DNA of 33,027 bases from an uncultured Bacilli bacterium (GCA_944349595.1 CALVNF010000007.1:1-33027); one strand, 5' to 3'. Counted from the first letter of the stretch, positions 19,617 to 28,874 are shown. Numbers and translations are program-made. Notes: generated from the sequence alone by a model not told the origin.

Positions 19617-20259
19617 ATTAAAAGTTATTTGTTTTGATGTTGATGGAACACTTGTCAATACTGATGATGTAATTATTCAAACTTATATTGATTTATATCA
19701 TTTATATAAAAAAGATTCTCCAATTGATGTTAAAAAATTTAAAACATTTTCAGGGCCTCCTCTTAATCAAACCCTAAAAAATGAATTTCCAAATTTAAAA
19801 TATGATTTTTGTTATTCTGAATATAAAAGATTATCACTAATTAATTATCCAAAATACATCAAGTCATTTGAAAATTGTAAAGAAGTTTTAGTGGACTTAA
19901 AAAATCATGGTTTTAAACTTGCAATTTGTTCTTCAAAAATTCATGATTCAATTAGATATAGTTTAAAATTGTGTGGAATTGATGGACTTTTTGATATTAT
20001 TGTAGGATTAGATGATGTTAAAAAACCAAAACCTGATAAAGAAGGAATTGAAAAAATATTAAAATATTTTAATATCACTCAAGATAATTTAGTATTTGTT
20101 GGAGATACTGATTATGATATTTTATGTGCTAAAAATAGTGGAGTTTCTTGTATAATAATGAGAATGTTAGAAAGAAATTATAAAATGTTAGATGATAATA
20201 TTAAATGTTTTAATTCCTACAAAGAACTTGGAGATTATTTAATAAATGGAAGAGAATAA
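19600..20259 (+). CDS. HAD-family phosphatase (PpaX/Gph-like)
   Basis: This 219-residue member of the haloacid dehalogenase superfamily has motif I FDVDGTL with nucleophile D13 and D15, a cap of helices (~20-85), motif II ICSSKIH, Lys in KKPKPD (motif III) and motif IV GDTDYD (~168-173). The lgt-HAD order recalls the Bacillus lgt-ppaX pair, where PpaX hydrolyses pyrophosphate, but phosphoglycolate or nucleotide phosphatase activity is equally possible. I start it at ATG 19600, overlapping the lgt end by 17 nt; a TTG at 19582 would overlap more. whiA begins inside its last codons. Confidence 0.88.
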   Translation: MIKRNKLKVICFDVDGTLVNTDDVIIQTYIDLYHLYKKDSPIDVKKFKTFSGPPLNQTLKNEFPNLKYDFCYSEYKRLSLINYPKYIKSFENCKEVLVDLKNHGFKLAICSSKIHDSIRYSLKLCGIDGLFDIIVGLDDVKKPKPDKEGIEKILKYFNITQDNLVFVGDTDYDILCAKNSGVSCIIMRMLERNYKMLDDNIKCFNSYKELGDYLINGRE

Positions 20260-21202
20260 AATTTCATTTAGTAAAAAAATAAAAGAAGAATTAGCAAGCA
20301 AAAATGAAGATTCAGATTTAAAAAACCTTGCAATTCTTTCATCTTTTTTAAAAATTAATGGTATTTATAAAATTCAAAATAATAAAACTAGATTAATTTT
20401 AAAAATATCAAATGCTAAAATTGCTTCTTATATTTTAGAGTTATTAAAAAAATATTTTAATTTTAAAAATAATTTATTTTTCAATAAATCTACTAAATTA
20501 AATAAAATTTCATTTTATATAATAGATATTGTAGAAAATGTAGATGAAATATTAGATAAATTAAAAATTGACATTTTTAATGATGAAATAAATCCGTATT
20601 TTTATACAAATAAAGACTTAATTTATGGTTATTTAAAAGGAGCTTTTTTAGCTTCTGGGAGTGTTAATTCTCCAAAAAAATCTAATTATCATTTAGAAAT
20701 TAAAACCACATCTAGTAACATGGCTTTATCATTATTAAAAATGGTTAATGGTATAAAAGATATAGAGTTTAATTTTAGAATTTCAAAAAGAAGAAATGAC
20801 TATATTATTTATATTAAAAAATCTGATTTAATTTCGTCATTTTTAATAATGATTGGGGCAATTGAAGGATGTTTAAATTTTGAAGATATTAGAGTTGAAA
20901 GAGATTATTCAAATAATGAAAATAGATTATATAATTTAGACGTTGCAAATTATTCAAAAGTTTTAAAATCATCTAAAAATCAACTAGAAGATATTAACAT
21001 AATTGAAAAAAATATTGGTATTAAAAATTTACAAAATGATAAATTAATTGAACTTTGTCATCAAAGATTAAATAATAAAGAAGCAAGTTTAGATGAATTA
21101 GCAAAAAAGATGAGCGAAAATTTAAAGGTTAATGTGTCAAGAAGTAATGTTTATCATCTATTTAAAAAGATCAAAACAATTGCTGATAAATATCGAAGTT
21201 AA
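20246..21202 (+). CDS. whiA: DNA-binding protein WhiA
   Basis: This 318-residue WhiA homologue is a conserved Gram-positive protein with an N-terminal degenerate LAGLIDADG homing-endonuclease fold (GYLKGAFLASGSVN near 128-141) and a C-terminal helix-turn-helix that begins around 225 and includes the LDELAKKMSENL and VSRSNVYHLFKKI helices. It influences cell division and chromosome segregation in Bacillus. The ATG overlaps the HAD stop by 14 nt, with GGAG ~12 nt upstream. The usual rapZ/yvcK partners are not next to it here; it sits with lgt and HAD instead. Confidence 0.95.
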   Translation: MEENKISFSKKIKEELASKNEDSDLKNLAILSSFLKINGIYKIQNNKTRLILKISNAKIASYILELLKKYFNFKNNLFFNKSTKLNKISFYIIDIVENVDEILDKLKIDIFNDEINPYFYTNKDLIYGYLKGAFLASGSVNSPKKSNYHLEIKTTSSNMALSLLKMVNGIKDIEFNFRISKRRNDYIIYIKKSDLISSFLIMIGAIEGCLNFEDIRVERDYSNNENRLYNLDVANYSKVLKSSKNQLEDINIIEKNIGIKNLQNDKLIELCHQRLNNKEASLDELAKKMSENLKVNVSRSNVYHLFKKIKTIADKYRS

Positions 21203-21213
21203 GGGATTTAATT

Positions 21214-21432
21214 ATGATAAATTTAAATGATTATGAAAAATTAGGAATTAGAATTCGTTTGTTAAGACAAAAAAAGAATATGTCTATTGAAGATTTGGCT
21301 TTTGAATGTGAAATTAATAAAAATTATTTAGGTGATTTAGAAAGAGGAAAAAGAAATCCGACTTTTAAAATTCTTTTAAAAATTTCAAAAGGTTTAAAAA
21401 TATCACTAAAAGAATTACTTGCCGATTTTTAA
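21214..21432 (+). CDS. Small Xre-family transcriptional regulator
   Basis: This 72-residue protein consists almost wholly of a helix-turn-helix of Cro/C1 type (LGIRIRLLRQKKNMSIEDLA, then NKNYLGDLERGKRNPT). It has no effector or dimerisation domain. An AGGG ribosome binding site lies a few nt before the ATG, 11 nt after the whiA stop, so it is likely the last gene of the uvrA-lgt-HAD-whiA chain. Targets are unknown. A weak AT-only hairpin follows at 21456-21478. Confidence 0.85.
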   Translation: MINLNDYEKLGIRIRLLRQKKNMSIEDLAFECEINKNYLGDLERGKRNPTFKILLKISKGLKISLKELLADF

Positions 21433-21455
21433 AGTATATTAATTTTAAATTGTTT

Positions 21456-21478
21456 GTTATTTTTTATAAAAAAATAAC
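21456..21478 (+). terminator. Weak AT-rich hairpin after the Xre gene
   Basis: GTTATTTTT / AAAAATAAC form a 9-bp stem with a 5-nt loop. There is no U-tract after it, so termination is uncertain. Confidence 0.35.
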
Positions 21479-21567
21479 TAAAACTTCATATTTTTTAACA
21501 CTTATAATCAAAAATATTATAAAATAATAACGTTAGTAGTTTTATTGATTAAGGAGGATACATAATA

Positions 21568-22593
21568 ATGTCAGTAAGAGTTGCTATTAATGGCTTTGGA
21601 AGAATTGGCCGTCTTGCATTTAGACAAATGTTCAATGCTGAAGGATATGAAATTGTTGCAATTAACGATTTAACAAGTCCTAAAATGCTTGCACACTTAT
21701 TAAAGTATGATTCAGCTCAAGGCAGATATGCTTTAGCAGATAAAGTCGAAGCAGGAGAATCTTCAATTACAGTCGATGGTAAAGAAATTGAAATTTTAAA
21801 AGAACCTGATGCATCAAAACTTCCATGGAAAGAATTAGATGTTGATGTCGTATTAGAATGTACAGGTTTTTATACAAAGAAAGAAAAAGCAATGGCTCAT
21901 ATTGTTGCTGGTGCTAAAAAAGTAGTTATCTCTGCTCCAGCTGGAAATGATGTAAAGACAATCGTCTTTGGTGTTAATGAAAATACATTAACTAAAGATG
22001 ATCAAATTATTTCTGCAGCAAGTTGTACTACAAACTGCTTAGCTCCAATGGCAAATGCTTTAAATAAATATGCAGAAATTTTATCTGGTATTATGACAAC
22101 AGTCCACGCTTATACTGGTGACCAAATGGTATTAGATGGACCACACAGAAAAGGTGATTTAAGAAGAGCAAGAGCTGCTGCAGTTAACATTGTTCCAAAT
22201 TCAACTGGTGCTGCAAAAGCAATCGGTTTAGTTATTCCAGAATTAAATGGTAAATTAATTGGTTCTGCACAAAGAGTTCCAGTTCCAACTGGTTCAACAA
22301 CTATCTTAGTAGCAGTTGTTTCTCCAAAAGATGGAAAAGAAGTAACAGTTGATGGAATTAATGAATTTATGAAATCTCAAGTAAGTGCTTCTTATGGTTA
22401 TAATGATGAACCAATCGTTTCAAGCGATATTATTGGAATTACAGTTGGATCATTATTTGATGCTACTCAAACAATGGTTACAAAAATTGATGATAAACAT
22501 TATCAAGTTCAAGTCGTTGCTTGGTATGATAATGAAAATTCATATACTAGCCAAATGGTTAGAACAATTAAATACTTTGCTGAATTAAAATAA
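21568..22593 (+). CDS. gap: Glyceraldehyde-3-phosphate dehydrogenase
   Basis: This 341-residue glycolytic GAPDH (NAD-dependent) oxidises glyceraldehyde-3-phosphate to 1,3-bisphosphoglycerate. It has the cofactor loop INGFGRIGR (8-15), Asp34 in AINDL favouring NAD, the active-site motif [10 protein letters not shown] with C153, and H180 in TTVHAYT. Codon choice is visibly less AT-biased than its neighbours, as expected for a highly expressed gene. An AAGGAGG ribosome binding site lies 10 nt before the ATG. It is first of the gap-pgk-tpiA set, with an intrinsic terminator before pgk. Confidence 0.98.
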   Translation: MSVRVAINGFGRIGRLAFRQMFNAEGYEIVAINDLTSPKMLAHLLKYDSAQGRYALADKVEAGESSITVDGKEIEILKEPDASKLPWKELDVDVVLECTGFYTKKEKAMAHIVAGAKKVVISAPAGNDVKTIVFGVNENTLTKDDQIISAASCTTNCLAPMANALNKYAEILSGIMTTVHAYTGDQMVLDGPHRKGDLRRARAAAVNIVPNSTGAAKAIGLVIPELNGKLIGSAQRVPVPTGSTTILVAVVSPKDGKEVTVDGINEFMKSQVSASYGYNDEPIVSSDIIGITVGSLFDATQTMVTKIDDKHYQVQVVAWYDNENSYTSQMVRTIKYFAELK

Positions 22594-22606
22594 TATAGTT
22601 TAATTT

Positions 22607-22637
22607 AAAGGAAGGTTTATCATGCCTTCCTTTTTTT
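22607..22637 (+). terminator. Intrinsic terminator between gap and pgk
   Basis: AAAGGAAGG / CCTTCCTTT form a 9-bp stem with a 9-nt loop and continue into T's. It lies only 13 nt after the gap stop and 23 nt before pgk. A TATAAT at 22637-22642, directly in the end of the T-tract, could act as a -10 for pgk, but no fitting -35 is seen. Confidence 0.85.
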
Positions 22638-22659
22638 ATAATTTTTAAGGAGATATAAC

Positions 22660-23865
22660 ATGAATACAATTGAACAATTAAAAAATTTAAGCGATAAAGT
22701 TATTATTGTAAGAGTTGATTTTAATGTCCCATTAAAAGATGGAGCAATCAGAGATGACAATAGAATCGTTGCTGCTCTTCCAACAATCAAATATTTATTA
22801 AGTCAACATGCTAAAGTTGTTTTAATGTCTCACCTTGGAAAAATTGATTTCAAGAAAACAGAAGAAGAAGTTAAAGCAGCCAAAGCTAAAAATACATTAA
22901 AACCAGTTGCTGTTAGATTAGGTGAACTTTTAAATATGGAAGTTAAATTCTCTGAAGCAACAAGAGGTGAAGAACTTAAAAACTTAGTTCATAGTTTAAA
23001 AGATGGTGAAGTTTTATTAGTTCAAAACACAAGATATGAAAAAGGCGAAACTAAAAATGATCCTGAGCTTTCAAAAGAATGGGCAAGTTTAGGTGATGGC
23101 TTTGTAATGGACGCTTTTGGTAGTGCTCATAGAGCTCACGCTTCAACATTTGGTGTTCCAGAAGAAATGAAAAAAGAAGGGAAACCAACTGCAGTTGGTT
23201 ATCTTGTTGAAAAAGAAGTTAAAAGTTTATCAAGATGTGTTAAAGCAGATGTTCATCCATATATTGCAATTCTTGGCGGATTTAAAGTTTCTGACAAAAT
23301 TAAAGTTATTGAATCATTACTAAAAAAGACTGATAAAATCTTAATTGGTGGTGCAATGGCTTATACTTTCTTAAAAGCATTAGGCAAGGGAATTGGAACA
23401 AGTCCATGCGAATTAGATCAATTAGATTATGCTAAAAAATGTTATGAAACAGGAAAAATTGTCTTACCAGTTGATGCTGTTGTAACTGATAAATTTGATG
23501 AAGGTAGTGACAGAGTTATTAAAACTGTTGAAGGTAATATTCCAGATGGTTTTGAAGGTATGGATATTGGTCCAAAAACAATTGAATTATTCAAAAACGA
23601 AATTGCTAAAGCAAAATTAATTTTCTGGAATGGTCCAACTGGTGTTTTTGAACAAAAAGAATTCCAAACAGGAACAATTGAAGTTTGTAAAGCAATTACA
23701 GAAAATAAAGATTGCTTCTCAGTAATTGGTGGTGGTGATAGCGCTGCTGCTGCAAAACAATTTGGTTATAAAGATAAATTTAGTCACGTTTCAACCGGTG
23801 GTGGTGCATCACTTGAAATGATTGAAAATGATGGTCATTTACCAGGAATCGATGTAATTGGTTAA
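22660..23865 (+). CDS. pgk: Phosphoglycerate kinase
   Basis: This 401-residue enzyme makes ATP from 1,3-bisphosphoglycerate and ADP. The N-domain substrate motif RVDFNVPL (18-25), the HLGK loop, the hinge and C-domain motifs (GGAMAYTFLKA, FWNGPTGVFE, GGGDSAAAA near 355) are all intact. AAGGAG lies 8 nt before the ATG. The tpiA start follows its stop by 4 nt. Its place directly after gap matches the glycolytic order common in Bacilli. Confidence 0.98.
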   Translation: MNTIEQLKNLSDKVIIVRVDFNVPLKDGAIRDDNRIVAALPTIKYLLSQHAKVVLMSHLGKIDFKKTEEEVKAAKAKNTLKPVAVRLGELLNMEVKFSEATRGEELKNLVHSLKDGEVLLVQNTRYEKGETKNDPELSKEWASLGDGFVMDAFGSAHRAHASTFGVPEEMKKEGKPTAVGYLVEKEVKSLSRCVKADVHPYIAILGGFKVSDKIKVIESLLKKTDKILIGGAMAYTFLKALGKGIGTSPCELDQLDYAKKCYETGKIVLPVDAVVTDKFDEGSDRVIKTVEGNIPDGFEGMDIGPKTIELFKNEIAKAKLIFWNGPTGVFEQKEFQTGTIEVCKAITENKDCFSVIGGGDSAAAAKQFGYKDKFSHVSTGGGASLEMIENDGHLPGIDVIG

Positions 23866-23869
23866 TTTT

Positions 23870-24625
23870 ATGCGAAAAAAATTATTACTTGGAAATTGGA
23901 AAATGAATAAAACAATTTCCGAAACAAAAGAATTTTTAAAAGATATTGATGAACTTGTTACTCTTGCTAAAGAAAAAGATATTGACATTGGAATAGCTCC
24001 AACTTATTTATGTCTTGAAACTATTAAAAATAATGTTCCAAGCAGTGTAATTGTAGCTAGTCAAAATTGTCACTATTTAGATAGTGGTGCATATACTGGT
24101 GAAGTTTCAGTTTTAATGCTTAAAGAATTAGGTATTGATTGGAGTATTATAGGTCATTCTGAAAGAAGAACTTATGATAATGAAACAAGCCAAAAATGTA
24201 ATTTAAAAATTAAAAAATTATTAGAAAATAATTGCACCCCTGTATATTGTGTTGGTGAGACTTTAGAACAATTTGAAAATAATAGAACATGCGATGTTGT
24301 AAAAGAACAAATTGTTGAAGGTTTAAAAGATATAAAATTAGAAGATTTGAGTAAAATCGTTATTGCTTATGAACCAGTTTGGTCAATTGGGACTGGCAAA
24401 AATGCTTCTAAAGAAATTGCTGAAAATGTTTGTGCATTTATTAGATCTTTATTAGTTGATCTATATAATAAAGAAGAAGCAGAAAAAGTAAGAATTTTAT
24501 ATGGCGGTTCTGTAAAACCAAACAATATTAAAGAATACATGCAAGAAAAAGATATCGATGGAGCCTTAGTTGGCGGAGCTTCATTAAAAGTTGACTCTTA
24601 TAAAGAATTGATTCATAATATTTAA
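23870..24625 (+). CDS. tpiA: Triosephosphate isomerase
   Basis: This 251-residue TIM barrel interconverts dihydroxyacetone phosphate and glyceraldehyde-3-phosphate. It has the catalytic Asn9/Lys11 in GNWKMNK, His96 in IGHSERR, Glu168 in AYEPVWSIGTGK (also the flexible loop 6) and the phosphate-binding GGSVKPNN. I start at ATG 23870, since an in-frame TTG at 23858 overlapping pgk would add only four residues. There is no Shine-Dalgarno sequence, so translation is probably coupled to pgk. gpm and eno, common next genes, do not follow. Confidence 0.97.
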   Translation: MRKKLLLGNWKMNKTISETKEFLKDIDELVTLAKEKDIDIGIAPTYLCLETIKNNVPSSVIVASQNCHYLDSGAYTGEVSVLMLKELGIDWSIIGHSERRTYDNETSQKCNLKIKKLLENNCTPVYCVGETLEQFENNRTCDVVKEQIVEGLKDIKLEDLSKIVIAYEPVWSIGTGKNASKEIAENVCAFIRSLLVDLYNKEEAEKVRILYGGSVKPNNIKEYMQEKDIDGALVGGASLKVDSYKELIHNI

Positions 24626-24651
24626 ATTCAATTATTTTAGGAGGTTGATTT

Positions 24652-25413
24652 ATGGAAGAATTTCAAATTAATGGGGATCAAAGTGTTGTTCAAAATCAAA
24701 ATAAAACAACCGTAAAACAAACAAGTGCTGATATAATCAAATCAAAAGGTAATGTCTTTTTTGGAAAGATAATGCTTTGGATGGGATTAGGTTTATTAGT
24801 TACATTTTTGTTTGGCTATTTATATCCTTATATAATTTTAAATACTGTTAGTTTTGATATTGCAGTGAATGTGATTTTTATTACATGTTTTGTAAGTTCG
24901 ATTGCTGCTTTTATCGAAGTATTCATTTTGATGTTTACAGTATTTAAAAAAGGCGGAATATCTCTTGTTCCATATTTAATATATTCAGTTTTAATCGGAT
25001 TAGCTTTATCTCCAATATTAATATTTAATGATGCACAAGCTGTTTTAATTACGATTGGAATTACAGCTGGAATGTTTATTCTTTTAGGAATTGTTGGAAT
25101 ACTTTTTAAAGGAAGAATTGGATTTATTATTGGAGGAGTTGGAGTTTTAAGTATTGGAGCTTTATGTCTTGCTTTGACAAATTTATTTTTAGGAAGCGAG
25201 ATGATTTTTTGGATTGTTAGCTTTTTACTTTTAATTATTACAATGGCTTATGTTGTAATTGATGTAAATTTAATTAAACATACTGCTCAATATACTAATC
25301 AAACTAGAAATGAAGCTTTATATTTAGCTTTAGTTCTTTATACTGATTTTATTAGATTGTTTATATATTTACTTCCAATTGTCTTAAGAATTCTTGCAAA
25401 TTCAAGACGTTAA
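24652..25413 (+). CDS. Bax inhibitor-1 / YccA family membrane protein
   Basis: This 253-residue protein has an N-terminal ~35-residue hydrophilic, Gln/Asn-rich region and seven hydrophobic helices from ~38 to 250. The last helices carry the BI-1 signature IDVNLIKHTAQ then ALYLALVLYTDFIRLFIYLLPIV, including the conserved Asp pair linked with a pH-sensitive calcium leak in bacterial relatives. GGAGG lies 8 nt before the ATG, 26 nt after tpiA, so it is probably in the same transcript. A terminator follows. Confidence 0.88.
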   Translation: MEEFQINGDQSVVQNQNKTTVKQTSADIIKSKGNVFFGKIMLWMGLGLLVTFLFGYLYPYIILNTVSFDIAVNVIFITCFVSSIAAFIEVFILMFTVFKKGGISLVPYLIYSVLIGLALSPILIFNDAQAVLITIGITAGMFILLGIVGILFKGRIGFIIGGVGVLSIGALCLALTNLFLGSEMIFWIVSFLLLIITMAYVVIDVNLIKHTAQYTNQTRNEALYLALVLYTDFIRLFIYLLPIVLRILANSRR

Positions 25414-25446
25414 AATTATTATTTATTTTGTCAAATAAAATGAAAA

Positions 25447-25476
25447 GAAAAGACCTCCAAAAAAGGTCTTTTCTTT
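25447..25476 (+). terminator. Terminator after the BI-1 gene
   Basis: GAAAAGACCT / AGGTCTTTTC form a 10-bp stem with a 7-nt loop and end in TTTAT. It ends the pgk-tpiA-BI-1 unit. Confidence 0.85.
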
Positions 25477-25622
25477 ATATAATTATTATAATTAAATTGA
25501 CAAGTATTAATAAGAATTAAATAAGTTGTTTTAATATTTTGTAAGTATAATCAAAAAAAATTTATATTGACTTTTATTATAAATAAATTAAAAATAAACC
25601 ATAAAATTTTGGAGGAACAATT

Positions 25623-27728
25623 ATGAAAATTAAAAATGCATTAACGCTTCTTGGTGTATTGTCACTCGTAGTTGGATTAACTTCATGTGATACACAAACA
25701 AGTTCAAGTGCAACAACTACGACAACAACAACTACAATCAGTGTTCAACAAAAACATGCAGTAAGTGTATCTGGAAGTGGATTTACTACCGTAGGATTAG
25801 ATAGTGCTGGTTATAGTGAAGGAAGTTTAGTTACTTTAGCCTTTTTTGCTGAACAAGGTCTTGCAATTAGTAGTGTTACAACTAGTCTTTCAAGTGTAAC
25901 ATTATCTTTAAAAGAAAATGTAGTTACATTTACGATGCCAAATTCAGATATTGAATTAACTGTTACAACAAGTAGTGTTGGAACAAATGTTAATGTTTTA
26001 GATGAAATGTTAGTTCAATTAAAAGAAGGTGTCTCAATGGGTTCAACAATAGATGAAACTCAAGTCTGGACATATAATGATGGAACTACATCAAATACAA
26101 GAAATGCAAGAATTGTTGATACAAAAGCGGTAGATGGATTTGCAAAAGCAACTAAATATAGTGCAGTTTATGCACAAGATGGAAATAATCCAGATGAAGT
26201 TTTAAAACCTAATAGATTGACAGTTTCTTATAATTATTCTTTTGCAAAAAATCCTGAAGCTGGTCAATTAAGTCAAGTAGAATTAGCTGCTAATAATAAA
26301 CTTCAATATAATAATGTTGTTGATACAACAACGAATCAAGCTTTAAAATGGGATGAAACATTTAAAAATCCATTCTCATTATTAACTTCTGATATGTTTA
26401 TAATTGATGAAAATGATCCAACTGTTTATCATATGGATACAAGTAATGTTTTATATGAACCAATTTTAAGAATGTTAGCTCATTTTATTTATGGTGAACC
26501 AAATGATTATGTTGTAGAAGAATTAAATTTAACAACTAAAGATGGAGAAATTGTCTCTTTTGATGGTCATTTTAAAGATTATGATTACACTGGTTTTGTC
26601 TACACTTCAAAAATTAAATTCTCTGGAGAAATTCTAAATAAGGGAGTAGATGTTGTTGAAGTTCCAAAACCAATTGAAGGAGAAGAAATTCCAGCTTTAA
26701 AAGAAAAATTAGATTCTTTAAAAGATGCTAATTTTACAGCTGTTACCCAAGAAATTTCAGAAGATTGGTATGGAAATGTAAATAATACATATTATAAAGC
26801 TCTTAGTGATGGTGGTAATCATATTCATCAATTAAATTATATTGGTGATATCGCTGATAATGTTACAAGTGATGAATATTTATATACACAATTATCTGAA
26901 GAAGATAGTTGGGCACCAGGAGGTATTGCTTATGATGCTCAAATTGCAACCAATATTAAAGGTACATGGTATTCATTTGGCAGTTTAGTCGATGGAATGG
27001 TATTAGTCGATGATTTATTACCAAGTTTTGATATTTCAACTGTCTTATTTGAAGAAGGAGAAACTGCCGGAACTTATGTTTTAAGAAGTGATTTACCATC
27101 ATATTTTGCAGGATTAAATAGTAGTTTATTCTCTTTATTTACATCAAATGAAGCAGGTGAATTAACGATTGATACAAATAATAATCAAATTAAATTTGAT
27201 TTAAAAGCATCTGAAAGTAGTTATACAAATGATGAAGTAACAACATTTAGTAATATTGGAAATACAAGTGTTACAAATACTACAGTTACAACATCAACAG
27301 AAGCTTTAACAAAATGGGAAGATTATTTTACAAGTCAAAGTGTCGTTGATAGTGTTCTTGCAATTCTCCCTTCAAGAGTATTAAATTATATTCCTCTTCC
27401 AAAACTTGAAACTTATGAAGCTGAAGGTAATAATTTAACAAGTGTTGGAGTTTACGCAGACTCAAGTTCAAATGAAGTTCAACTTCAAATTAGACTTGAT
27501 GAATATGGAGATAATGTTGATGCTCAATATGAAGATTTATTAGTATTAATTACTAATGGATTAACAGAAAACGGTTTTGAATTAACATCTCTTGATCCAT
27601 GGTATGGATATACTTTTAATAAAGTTGAAACAATTAATGAAAAGCAAACTGACATTAGTGTTTCTCTTGGAGCAAGCGGTTCATATTTCTTAGTTGATTT
27701 TGCTTTAAGTGAAGTAATTGGTGAATAA
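25623..27728 (+). CDS. Large lipoprotein with Thr-rich linker, unknown function
   Basis: This 701-residue lipoprotein has a signal peptide ending in LTSC (Cys22), then a Ser/Thr linker with eight consecutive Thr (about 33-40), then a ~75-residue beta module (HAVSVSGSGF ... VTFTMPNSDIELTV) resembling the module after the collagen stalks of the 8450/10586 genes. The remaining ~580 residues have no cysteine and are rich in aromatic and acidic residues; YNYSFAKNP, DWYGNVNNTY and SWAPGGIAYDAQ are distinctive, but I recognise no family. A GGAGG RBS lies 8 nt before the ATG. A strong terminator follows, so it is monocistronic. Secretion and lipidation are near certain; function is not. Confidence 0.85.
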   Translation: MKIKNALTLLGVLSLVVGLTSCDTQTSSSATTTTTTTTISVQQKHAVSVSGSGFTTVGLDSAGYSEGSLVTLAFFAEQGLAISSVTTSLSSVTLSLKENVVTFTMPNSDIELTVTTSSVGTNVNVLDEMLVQLKEGVSMGSTIDETQVWTYNDGTTSNTRNARIVDTKAVDGFAKATKYSAVYAQDGNNPDEVLKPNRLTVSYNYSFAKNPEAGQLSQVELAANNKLQYNNVVDTTTNQALKWDETFKNPFSLLTSDMFIIDENDPTVYHMDTSNVLYEPILRMLAHFIYGEPNDYVVEELNLTTKDGEIVSFDGHFKDYDYTGFVYTSKIKFSGEILNKGVDVVEVPKPIEGEEIPALKEKLDSLKDANFTAVTQEISEDWYGNVNNTYYKALSDGGNHIHQLNYIGDIADNVTSDEYLYTQLSEEDSWAPGGIAYDAQIATNIKGTWYSFGSLVDGMVLVDDLLPSFDISTVLFEEGETAGTYVLRSDLPSYFAGLNSSLFSLFTSNEAGELTIDTNNNQIKFDLKASESSYTNDEVTTFSNIGNTSVTNTTVTTSTEALTKWEDYFTSQSVVDSVLAILPSRVLNYIPLPKLETYEAEGNNLTSVGVYADSSSNEVQLQIRLDEYGDNVDAQYEDLLVLITNGLTENGFELTSLDPWYGYTFNKVETINEKQTDISVSLGASGSYFLVDFALSEVIGE

Positions 27729-27759
27729 GTAGTAGCTAATTATTAAATAATAAAGATTT

Positions 27760-27793
27760 AATGCTGGTAATATGAGATTACCAGCATTTTTTT
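27760..27793 (+). terminator. Terminator of the large lipoprotein gene
   Basis: AATGCTGGTAAT / ATTACCAGCATT form a 12-bp perfect stem with a 5-nt loop, followed by TTTTT. Confidence 0.92.
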
Positions 27794-27823
27794 AAAATAT
27801 TTAATTTATTTTTTAAATTGTTA

Positions 27824-27829
27824 TATAAT
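27824..27829 (+). promoter_or_regulatory. Consensus -10 placed 7 nt before a start codon (leaderless mRNA)
   Basis: TATAAT ends at 27829 and the ATG of the lipoprotein begins at 27836. Transcription would start on or next to the A of the ATG. The -35 position 17 bp upstream reads TTAATT (weak). No Shine-Dalgarno sequence exists before this start. Confidence 0.6.
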
Positions 27830-27835
27830 GAAGTT

Positions 27836-28822
27836 ATGAAGTTAAAGAAATTATTGTTGACAAGTATTTTAATAAATGGGTTATTATTATCAAGTTGTGA
27901 TTTAAGTGATGATAATAATTCAAGTAGTATTAGTTTAAAAGAAGGGTATAGATCTTTATTTTTAGATGAATCAACAAACGGTGTTGTTGTTAAAGGTGGT
28001 TTAAATCATTCTTATAAAGTTGGAAGTGAAGTAAGATTTTCTATAATTGATCAAGATGATGTTGATGAAGAAGTTTATATAAATAATAAAAAATTATCTC
28101 CATATTTAGAAGAAAGTATAAATGGTTTAAATTACATTGATTATGTATTTGAAATGCCAGATGAAGATGTAGTCATTTCTTGTGTTTTAAATAAACATGT
28201 TCCATTAAATGAAATTTATCCATTTATTGATGAATTGTCAGTAGATTCAATTAAAGTAGTTTATTACAATAATTATTATGTCGCAGTTGTTGATCAAATA
28301 AGTAGTGTCAAATATACAAATAATAAATCAGATTTTAATACTCTAATAAAAATGTTAAAAAATTGTTATGCTGTTAAAGATGATGATTTTAAAGGTTTTC
28401 CTCCTCCAGGAGGACATGCTTCATATTTAGACATTTACCTTTTAGATGATACTGTAGAATCAATTTTAATAAATAATTCGTACATAATTAAAGTAGATGA
28501 ATATTCTGGATATTCTATTAGAAATTATAGGGTTAATTTTGAATTTGGTGAGTATTATAAATGCTTTTTACCTCCAGCAATTTCGCACGATGAAGTATAT
28601 TTTAATTATAAATATCTTGATGAAATAGAAAATTTAGTAGATGAAGTAATGTTTACAGAATGTGATTTTGAATTAGGTGAAAAATTTTATTTAGTAAAAA
28701 GTCAATATAATGGAGAAATGAAAGTCTACGATAAAAATCATTTTGTATATCAAGATCAAAAATATAAAACTGTAGGCAATAAAGATTTTTCAATATTATT
28801 TTCTAAATTTAATTATATTTAA
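27836..28822 (+). CDS. Lipoprotein of unknown function, probably from a leaderless mRNA
   Basis: This 328-residue protein starts MKLKKLLLTS with the lipobox LSSC (Cys21), followed by an Asp/Asn/Ser linker. Residues ~35-105 (VGSEVRFSII ... YVFEMPDEDVVISC) form a short beta module like that in the other lipoproteins here. The rest (~105-328) is a soluble mixed alpha/beta-looking domain with FPPPGGHASYL and several Tyr-rich strands; no family recognised. I choose ATG 27836. A TTG at 27818 would precede the TATAAT box and put five extra residues before the positively charged signal-peptide start. A bidirectional hairpin ends the gene. Confidence 0.8.
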   Translation: MKLKKLLLTSILINGLLLSSCDLSDDNNSSSISLKEGYRSLFLDESTNGVVVKGGLNHSYKVGSEVRFSIIDQDDVDEEVYINNKKLSPYLEESINGLNYIDYVFEMPDEDVVISCVLNKHVPLNEIYPFIDELSVDSIKVVYYNNYYVAVVDQISSVKYTNNKSDFNTLIKMLKNCYAVKDDDFKGFPPPGGHASYLDIYLLDDTVESILINNSYIIKVDEYSGYSIRNYRVNFEFGEYYKCFLPPAISHDEVYFNYKYLDEIENLVDEVMFTECDFELGEKFYLVKSQYNGEMKVYDKNHFVYQDQKYKTVGNKDFSILFSKFNYI

Positions 28823-28828
28823 ATAAAA

Positions 28829-28858
28829 AAATAAATTCTCAATCGAGAATTTATTTTT
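28829..28858. terminator. Bidirectional terminator between lipoprotein and tRNA-Arg
   Basis: AAATAAATTCTC / GAGAATTTATTT form a 12-bp perfect stem with loop AATC, flanked by A's on the left and T's on the right. It suits both the plus-strand lipoprotein and the minus-strand tRNA. Confidence 0.85.
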
Positions 28859-28874
28859 ATTATTAATCAATTTT

